From Methanoregula sp. (lineage in GTDB: Archaea > Halobacteriota > Methanomicrobia > Methanomicrobiales > Methanospirillaceae), in assembly GCA_003157895.1 (NCBI GenBank), contig PMKW01000147.1, forward strand, positions 1 to 5,393: DNA of 5,393 nucleotides, read 5' to 3'. The notes beneath the pieces were generated by a model that was not told where the DNA came from, did not search any database, and saw only the letters and a list, made by a program, of their open reading frames with translations. Both the position numbers and the translations under genes were made by a program. Positions 1-4,204 of the stretch are shown piece after piece. Position 1 is the stretch's first letter. Every line of letters starts with the position of its first letter.

Positions 1-20
1 TTCAAACAAATCTCAATAAA

Positions 21-98
21 CCCCTTTACCTTCAGATGAATCGCACCGAAAGGAGACCAGAGATATTTTTCCGGCATAGGTAAAGGGGGGATTTTTTT
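21..98 (+). terminator. Terminator-like stem plus T7 tract
   Basis: CCCCTTTACCT at 21-31 is the exact reverse complement of AGGTAAAGGGG at 78-88, an 11-bp stem enclosing 46 nt. Three nt after the right arm comes a run of seven T (92-98). Archaeal termination mainly needs T-tracts, so this could end a transcript entering from the left whose gene lies outside the window. The long enclosed segment is unusual for a simple terminator, so a small structured RNA ending at the T-tract is also possible. Confidence 0.35.
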
Positions 99-773
99 CG
101 ATAACCGCAGAACGTATTGCCTGGATCCAGAAGTACTGACAACACTGTCGCCCAAGGTAAAAAAAAATGACGATAAATCACTTCAATCAGGCCATGGCAT
201 AAGGACTTTAATCTGCAGACCTGAAATGGGTGCTCAACAACATTCCTGCAGCAGGCAGCCGGTATCCAGAAAAAGGTTGAAATCCGACCATATTATCCGA
301 ACCACGCTTTTTTATAGACTTCACGGGGAGGAATTGTCATACCGGACCACTGCAGAATGGTGAACCGTTCCTTATAGTCCTGCTCTCCGGTCCCGAAAGA
401 ACGGAAATAAACTGGAAAAATCTGTATTTTTTCGAAAAACCTCAGTTTTTATGCAATTATTCTCACGAATTTTAAACTGTACTGCTGCAGGAATTTACTA
501 TTCCCAACACGGTAGTTATGAGAGATCCTAGGCAGAAATTTTCTTATAAATCCCTCTTTTCTCTGTTTTTCACGATTGACGAATCCGGATCACGTATCCT
601 CCCATTTTTCCGGATAAAATGACAAAATGAAATGTGGCGGAAAATAATTACCGGGTGCTCCCGAAAAAACGGTACAAATATCCGAAAGCCGGAATGCATC
701 AGGATTATTTGGTTTCCCCTAACAGAATGAGCAGAATTTAGGGAGAGGAGACACCGGGTGGGATCCTTTGCTC

Positions 774-843
774 TGTCAAATCCCGATGGAAGTGAGACCT
801 GAATTTGACATCAAAACCGGGGTCGGGATGATTCCCCGGAATC
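774..843. repeat. Cluster of nested inverted repeats
   Basis: Three dyads are packed into 70 bases. TGTCAAAT (774-781) pairs with ATTTGACA (803-810), 8 bp over a 21-nt spacer. CCGGGG (817-822) pairs with CCCCGG (834-839). GATTCC (830-835) pairs with GGAATC (838-843) over only two bases. The last two overlap and cannot form at once, so they are alternative folds. This could be a switching RNA leader or a DNA operator array. No gene of known function follows directly, so the role is open. Confidence 0.35.
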
Positions 844-1131
844 GCAAAGACAAGAAGAAACGAGGATGAAATTTCGAGAAGAATTATACCCTCCTTCTGC
901 CATCGAAGAGCTGCTGATAATACGCTGACCTGCTATCCAGAGAAAAAAGTATCTGAACTTGAAAAAAAAATTATACTAGGGGTGATGAGAGAAGGAAAAG
1001 CCGGATTATTTTTCAATAATCAGATTTGTCTGTTTTAACGATTGAATATGGAAAAATGAAAGTTTTTGATTTCTAAATATTGGAGATAATTTTTATTGTT
1101 CAAATTAAAAAATGGATTTTAAAAAAATGGG

Positions 1132-1162
1132 TTTTCCGGCTCATAATGATCCTGCCGGAGAA
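1132..1162. repeat. Hairpin, 9-bp stem
   Basis: TTTTCCGGC (1132-1140) pairs with GCCGGAGAA (1154-1162) over a 13-nt loop. All nine positions pair, one of them as G-U on the + strand. It stands out as a GC-containing structure inside the most AT-rich part of the gap. There is no T-tract right after it on the + strand. Its function is unknown. Confidence 0.4.
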
Positions 1163-1627
1163 GGTTCCCAACAGGTATTTGGAAAAAATTGAAAAGTCGT
1201 CATTTTATATTCATACATTGGAATCTTTAAAATTTTGGATTTATTAATTTACAGTAAGAACTCTCGGATGAAACCAAAGATTTCACACCGAAAATTCATT
1301 ATTGTCAAATTTTTTGAATAAATTAACACTGAAGAGACACGGGTGATTTGCAACACAGACCATGAGATACTCCGGAATACAGAGAGGATTGCAATAATTT
1401 GATTAAAATTTCATTGTTTTTTGGTTATAACGATAAAATGGACAATTAAAATTCTGGAATTTCAAATTAACTCCCTTATAATCTTTGATAAGAATAATAT
1501 GGAAAAACATTGGATACGAGAAGAGGAAAATGACCCCTTCCATAGTCCTGAACGATGTTTTTTTTCCCAAACACCCTTTCTCAAAACAATCAAGGAGCCT
1601 CCTGACTACTACGCAGCTGCATATAGA

Positions 1628-1651
1628 TTTCCCAAAAGGGAAAAAATCACG
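1628..1651. repeat. Hairpin plus AAAAAATCACG, copy A
   Basis: TTTCCC (1628-1633) and GGGAAA (1638-1643) form a perfect 6-bp stem with an AAAA loop. The right arm runs into the 11-base string AAAAAATCACG (1641-1651). The same string recurs exactly 300 bases downstream at 1941-1951, again right after a small hairpin whose right arm starts with GGG. Both copies have CATATA and TTCCC or TTTCCC shortly upstream. Confidence 0.35.
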
Positions 1652-1835
1652 CTACACAACAGAAAAATTATTAGCTGATATTCCCCGGGCACCGGCGCCC
1701 AAAAAATATTCCAACGAAACGATATTCACGGGCAGATCCAACCCGCCAGAACAAAACATTTCCAGGTCTATGGTTACCAAAGACAATGGAATGACATCTG
1801 TTCTGACCGTCCGGGTCGACTGTCAATCGCGAAAA

Positions 1836-1871
1836 GGCCCACTTGAATCTATCCATTCGATGTAAGTGGCC
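1836..1871. repeat. Hairpin GGCC(C)ACTT / AAGTGGCC
   Basis: GGCCCACTT (1836-1844) pairs with AAGTGGCC (1864-1871), giving eight base pairs with one bulged C. The 19-nt loop contains a small GAAT/ATTC dyad (1845-1848 and 1855-1858). It overlaps the TAA that closes the doubtful frame starting at 1530. There is no T-tract after it, so it is not a typical terminator. Confidence 0.35.
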
Positions 1872-1928
1872 TCGGGTCTTGGCGATCATATCGTTCAGTC
1901 CTGGTTCATCATATATTCCCTGGACCTG

Positions 1929-1951
1929 TACCCGCGGGGTAAAAAATCACG
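1929..1951. repeat. Hairpin plus AAAAAATCACG, copy B
   Basis: TACCC (1929-1933) and GGGTA (1937-1941) form a 5-bp stem with a GCG loop. This is followed by AAAAAATCACG (1941-1951), identical to the string at 1641-1651. See copy A for the shared context. The shared block is short, so chance similarity within A-rich DNA cannot be excluded. Confidence 0.35.
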
Positions 1952-1980
1952 GAATGAGGCTATTTACTGATTCCAGGCGC

Positions 1981-2000
1981 AATTTTTATATATAAAATTT
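1981..2000. promoter_or_regulatory. Palindromic TATA-box-like element
   Basis: TTTTATATATAAAA (1984-1997) is a perfect 14-bp palindrome. With one mismatched pair the symmetry extends to 1981-2000. It contains the archaeal TATA-box consensus TTTATATA closely matched on both strands, so TBP could in principle bind in either direction. Rightward transcription would start near 2015-2025, leading into the foldable block at 2055-2142. Leftward it would start near 1955-1965. No recognisable gene follows on either side, so a promoter of a non-coding RNA or a non-functional AT-rich palindrome are both possible. Confidence 0.35.
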
Positions 2001-2054
2001 ATAAGATTGAATAAGTGGATTTTTCATATAAACCACATATTGCTATACGAAAAA

Positions 2055-2142
2055 GGCCATTTTTATTAACTCGTGTTCACCCGTAAGCCATATCCATTTC
2101 CAGAACCGTGGGTCCTGCAACCCTTAGGGCCGATAAATGGTC
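2055..2142 (+). repeat. Nested foldable block, possible structured RNA
   Basis: GGCCATTT (2055-2062) pairs with AAATGGTC (2135-2142), 8 bp including one G-U, and encloses a second stem. That inner stem is GGTCCT (2111-2116) with AGGGCC (2126-2131), including one G-U, over a 9-nt loop. An alternative GGGT/ACCC pairing (2110-2113 with 2120-2123) competes with it. The block starts about 60 bases after the palindromic TATA element, as a promoter-driven RNA would. There is no match to an RNA family I know. Confidence 0.25.
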
Positions 2143-2399
2143 TCCCATTCCGGAGTCCGATAAAAAACCCACCAATACCCTGATTGCTGGAGAAGCCGGG
2201 TCATGGTGCAGAATAGCCACAAGCGGGAAACGATATCCTCAAAGTAAGCGGGTATACCAATCCCAATGTCTCATACCCAAGCGGTCTGTGAGGAAACTCT
2301 TCAGGAAAAAAGGGTGAATGATTCAAAGGAGCCTGAAGCAACCACACTTTTATTAAAAAAATTCCCCGCAGGTCCGGACGGATGACCGTTATAGAAATA

Positions 2400-2444
2400 C
2401 CCGGTTTCCATACGATAACTTACAAGAGCTGGCCGGGAAACGGG
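2400..2444. repeat. Interrupted hairpin
   Basis: CCC (2400-2402) plus GTTTCC (2404-2409) pair with GGAAAC (2436-2441) plus GGG (2442-2444). This gives nine pairs with a single bulged G (2403) over a 26-nt loop. CCCGG/CCGGG (2400-2404 with 2433-2437) is an alternative. Just upstream lie a perfect GTCCGGAC palindrome (2372-2379) and ACGG-ATGA-CCGT (2378-2389). Confidence 0.3.
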
Positions 2445-2460
2445 CAAAAAGAGTACCCCT

Positions 2461-2510
2461 CTCCTGCAATACCTGGGCGTATTCCGCAATCGGCTCCTGA
2501 CCTGCGTATC
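2461..2510. repeat. Decayed direct repeat CTCCTG-ACCTG-CGTATC
   Basis: Two copies share the order CTCCTG, ACCTG, CGTAT. In copy 1 (2461-2484) CAAT is inserted after the first block and GG before the third. Copy 2 (2494-2510) runs straight through. Copy 1 also forms an AATAC/GTATT hairpin (2468-2472 with 2479-2483). This looks like an old short duplication altered by indels. Confidence 0.35.
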
Positions 2511-2656
2511 AAACAAGAGTAATGTAATGTTATAAAAGGGAGCGGTGGGACAAAAAGAGGCAGGAGCATTATCCTGCCGGCCAATGTCACAACCGGACCT
2601 TTCGCTGACAACCATGACTTACCACAGTTAAAAAATATACCTCCGGAAGATCGTGA

Positions 2657-2742
2657 GGGGACAATCCCCGAAAAAACAGAGATAATACCCGGATAATTCC
2701 CGGTATTTCTCCTGGACGGGTCAGACAGATCTTTCCTTTTTT
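2657..2742 (+). terminator. Two tandem hairpins followed by T-tract
   Basis: GGGGA-CAA-TCCCC (2657-2669) is followed, after G and A6, by the strongest dyad in the window. GAGA (2679-2682), AATACC (2684-2689) and GGA (2691-2693) pair with TCC (2698-2700), GGTATT (2702-2707) and TCTC (2708-2711 region). That is 13 pairs with a bulged T2683, a C-C mismatch and a TAAT loop. A T6 run comes at 2737-2742, within CTTTCCTTTTTT. It could end a transcript from the gap before the downstream operon promoter. It could also be an operator or RNA element for the operon, which starts translation 195 bases on. Confidence 0.4.
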
Positions 2743-2777
2743 AAACCCTCCCTGTCACAATATGTGCAGTTTTCCGA

Positions 2778-2830
2778 CGGAACTTACGCGGAACGGGTTC
2801 TGATTATAAACCCTATACTGCTATATGTAA
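2778..2830 (+). promoter_or_regulatory. Probable promoter of the three-gene operon
   Basis: TTATAAAC (2804-2811) resembles an archaeal TATA box. A start about 25 bases further on (around 2830) would give a leader of roughly 75 nt before the ATG at 2906. Immediately upstream, CGGAAC occurs twice (2778-2783 and 2789-2794) at an 11-base interval, about one helical turn. GAAC-GG-GTTC (2791-2800) is a small dyad abutting the box. These could bind a regulator. CTATATGT (2821-2828) is an alternative box. A further dyad ACCAG-AA-CTGGT (2880-2891) lies just before the ribosome-binding site. Confidence 0.4.
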
Positions 2831-2893
2831 AGCCACCCCATACTGAAACGGAAGAAAAACAGGTCAAAAAAACCAATAAACCAGAACTGGTCA

Positions 2894-2898
2894 AGGTG
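2894..2898 (+). promoter_or_regulatory. Ribosome-binding site AGGTG
   Basis: AGGTG matches the archaeal 16S anti-Shine-Dalgarno sequence (core of GGAGGTGAT) and lies seven bases before the ATG at 2906. It fixes the start of the first operon gene. Confidence 0.65.
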
Positions 2899-2905
2899 TA
2901 CTGCA

Positions 2906-3775
2906 ATGGATGATCTGAATTCCCAGCAGGAGATCAACAAGTACAGGAAATTCAAGAAAGTCGACGGGGCCACCTATCGCAAAGTCAACCAGTTCCTGCG
3001 CAAACGGACCTATATCACTGCTCGGGAATGGGCCCTTGCCCGGCTCTGTACCGATTTCCGTACTTCGGGGGGGGCAGAGATGACATTTATCGGCCAGCAC
3101 CTCCCGGAACTCGTCCCTTTTATGGAGGATACCTATACCCCTCAGGCGGTGAACCAGGCCCGCAATGCATTCAAGAAAAAAGTGCGGAAGTCGAGTGCTA
3201 CGTTTTTTTACGGCGCTATGTGCGGCTTTTTCACAACCGATGAGCTGGATGACCTTCTGTTCGAGGCGAGCGAGGTTGCACGGTTCCTTTTAGAAGTGGA
3301 AGGAACCACACTCGATATCGATGAAGAGATCGATATTGAAGACCGTATCACCAAGGTTATGCGGGGTGTCGGGGAGGCTGCAAAAACCCTCCTTAAAAGC
3401 CGCAATGACGAGGGATCCATAAAGGATCAGCCGGAGAGTGCAAAACCGTCAGCTGCCGTTTCCGGACGTAAGACTCCCCCGCAAAGATATCCCGATTTAT
3501 CTCCGGATAAGGGAATACCGGACATCCCCGTTGCAACTATCGCGCCAGACCAGTCCCGACCTGAGTATAGCTCCCCACCTATGGCCGGGCCAACCAAAGA
3601 AGCGGAAATATCTGATGGATCGCCCGTCTCCGGTGAAGGCCAGAAGTTACCTGAATCCCGTGAGATACAGAGAACCGATGACCCGACGCATTCCAGCGTG
3701 GATAAAACCCATGACGATGGCGGGGGTAAACCGGACCCCTCTGGCACTATCGTGCCGGAGAGGGAGGGGCCATGA
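2906..3775 (+). CDS. Conserved euryarchaeal protein of unknown function (DUF5806-like)
   Basis: This encodes 289 residues starting at an ATG with a good AGGTG site. I recognise the N-terminal part, about residues 10-165, as closely resembling haloarchaeal and methanogen proteins labelled DUF5806, from memory and not searched. Conserved-looking segments are KYRKFKKVDGATY (12-24), FLRKRTYITAREWALARLC (30-48), LPELVPFMEDTYTPQAVNQAR (66-86), SATFFYGAMCGFFTTDELDDL (97-117) and FLLEVEG (127-133). It is predicted soluble and mostly helical, with no signal peptide or membrane segment. Residues from about 166 to 289 form a Pro/Ser/Asp/Gly-rich, low-complexity tail that looks disordered and was probably added to or expanded from a shorter core. 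The stop overlaps the mobB start (ATGA), which suggests translational coupling and perhaps a linked role. The function is unknown. The spacing of basic and aromatic residues would allow nucleic-acid binding, but nothing proves it. Confidence 0.85.
   Translation: MDDLNSQQEINKYRKFKKVDGATYRKVNQFLRKRTYITAREWALARLCTDFRTSGGAEMTFIGQHLPELVPFMEDTYTPQAVNQARNAFKKKVRKSSATFFYGAMCGFFTTDELDDLLFEASEVARFLLEVEGTTLDIDEEIDIEDRITKVMRGVGEAAKTLLKSRNDEGSIKDQPESAKPSAAVSGRKTPPQRYPDLSPDKGIPDIPVATIAPDQSRPEYSSPPMAGPTKEAEISDGSPVSGEGQKLPESREIQRTDDPTHSSVDKTHDDGGGKPDPSGTIVPEREGP
3739..3769 (+). promoter_or_regulatory. Hairpin and Shine-Dalgarno before mobB
   Basis: CTCTGGCAC (3739-3747) pairs with GTGCCGGAG (3752-3760) over a TATC loop, nine pairs including one G-U. 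It sits inside the end of the upstream gene. Immediately after it is GGGAGGGG (3762-3769), a strong Shine-Dalgarno element with its GGAGG core four bases before the mobB ATG at 3772. The hairpin leaves the site free and could help ribosome reinitiation across the ATGA overlap. Confidence 0.45.
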
Positions 3776-4182
3776 AGATCATCCAGGTCACCGGGCGATC
3801 CAATACCGGTAAGACTACGTTTATTAAAAGTCTCGTCCCCGTGCTGAGAACAAAAGGGAGGGTCGCCGTGATCAAGCACCTCGCGGACCACGAATTTCTC
3901 CTCGAACAAGGAAAAGACACCACCGGCTTTTTTACTGCCGGTGCAGAGATCTCCGTGGGAATCGATGCCAATAAATCCGTAGTTGCCCTGCAAAATAATT
4001 CGCTGGATGCGATGCTTGCGCTTCTGAACGGTCAGGGTATGGACTTTGTTATCATCGAAGGATTCAAAGAGCGTTCTTTTAAAAAGATCGTGATTGGCGA
4101 CCTGCAGATCGAAGGGTGTATTTTTAAGAATCCAACCGCTAATGATGTAGTCGCATCAATCGGCCGTTTTGACACGTACTGA
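3772..4182 (+). CDS. mobB: MobB-like molybdopterin-guanine dinucleotide biosynthesis GTPase
   Basis: The 136-residue product is a cytosolic P-loop protein of the MobB family. MobB proteins bind GTP and assist MobA in attaching GMP to molybdopterin to make the MGD cofactor. In methanogens this cofactor serves formylmethanofuran and formate dehydrogenases. Visible motifs are Walker A GRSNTGKTT (8-16), VIKH (33-36), GKDT (47-50), AGAE (56-59) and DFVIIEGFK (91-99), in the family order. The His/Asp-rich stretch usual between IKH and GKD (HTHHDMDVD in the E. coli protein as I remember it) reads HLADHEFLLEQ here, so several usual acidic and His residues are absent. It is shorter than the usual 160-175 residues, ending about 37 residues after EGFK. 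The start overlaps the upstream stop by ATGA, with a strong GGGAGGGG site. No mobA lies in the window. Family membership is firm; the exact role less so. Confidence 0.85.
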   Translation: MKIIQVTGRSNTGKTTFIKSLVPVLRTKGRVAVIKHLADHEFLLEQGKDTTGFFTAGAEISVGIDANKSVVALQNNSLDAMLALLNGQGMDFVIIEGFKERSFKKIVIGDLQIEGCIFKNPTANDVVASIGRFDTY

Positions 4183-4188
4183 GAGAAG

Positions 4189-4193
4189 GGAGG
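4189..4193 (+). promoter_or_regulatory. Ribosome-binding site GGAGG for glmM
   Basis: GGAGG followed by ATC lies in the 22-base gap between mobB and the next ATG, eleven bases before it, at the long end of usual spacing. A weaker GAAGGAT (4198-4204) lies closer. No separate promoter is visible, which supports cotranscription. Confidence 0.5.
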
Positions 4194-4204
4194 ATCTGAA
4201 GGAT

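Larger units (their letters stand above)
1..1529. other. Gene-free region, left half
   Basis: I find no supported gene here. Open frames are short, lack a convincing ribosome-binding site and give low-complexity or unrecognisable translations. The stretch from about 1000 to 1520 is markedly AT-rich, with poly-A and poly-T runs, unlike the roughly half-GC coding part to the right. Structures listed separately are the stem plus T-tract at 21-98, nested dyads at 774-843 and a hairpin at 1132-1162. Smaller items seen are a perfect 12-bp palindrome TTTTTCGAAAAA at 428-439, an inverted repeat GGAAT-N5-ATTCC at 490-504, CCTGC-A-GCAGG at 245-255 and CGGG-TGCT-CCCG at 652-663. Four CTGCAG sites fall between about 210 and 490. 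The region could be intergenic DNA with regulatory RNA, or eroded former genes. Confidence 0.6.
1530..2777. other. Gene-free region, right half
   Basis: No gene can be supported. The longest open frame (ATG at 1530 to TAA at 1865, 111 codons) has only a weak GAGG three bases before the ATG. Its translation is poor in Gly, Ala and Glu and rich in Ser and Thr, and resembles nothing I know. Frames at 2108-2317 (+) and 2301-2615 (-) also look spurious. The stretch is rich in inverted repeats, listed separately: hairpins at 1628-1643, 1836-1871, 1929-1941, 2055-2142, 2400-2444, 2657-2669 and 2679-2711. It also holds a palindromic TATA element at 1984-1997 and a decayed direct repeat at 2461-2510. 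Further TATA-like strings occur at 2531-2537 and 2628-2639. Confidence 0.6.

Noticed and set aside
1..83. 3' end of an upstream gene in frame 3 (TAA at 81-83)
   Set aside because: The 26 codons show no recognisable sequence and overlap the 11-bp stem with T7, so coding cannot be supported.
1485..1865. Open frame of 126 codons (TTG start; ATG at 1530 gives 111 codons)
   Set aside because: Only a weak GAGG three bases from the ATG. The product is poor in Gly, Ala and Glu, contains no known motif, and upstream DNA composition is non-coding. It is the best remaining candidate for a small gene in the gap but is not supported.
2108..2317. 69-codon + frame starting at GTG
   Set aside because: No Shine-Dalgarno before the GTG and the product is unrecognisable. 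The region is better explained by the nested stems at 2055-2142.
2301..2615. 104-codon open frame on the - strand
   Set aside because: No ribosome-binding site context or motif was recognised, and the translation is Cys/Arg/Pro-rich as expected from chance frames. It overlaps several hairpins and repeats.
1..2893. Replication origin
   Set aside because: No repeated ORB-type motif with a G-rich tail was found, and no orc1/cdc6 gene is in the window, although the AT-rich core would be compatible.
1..2893. tRNA, rRNA or CRISPR array
   Set aside because: No T-loop GGTTCRA-type motif in a cloverleaf context, no rRNA-like stretch and no regularly spaced identical repeats were found.
3427..3993. 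188-codon open frame on the - strand
   Set aside because: It runs antisense across the tail of the first gene and the start of mobB. It shows no independent coding signal.
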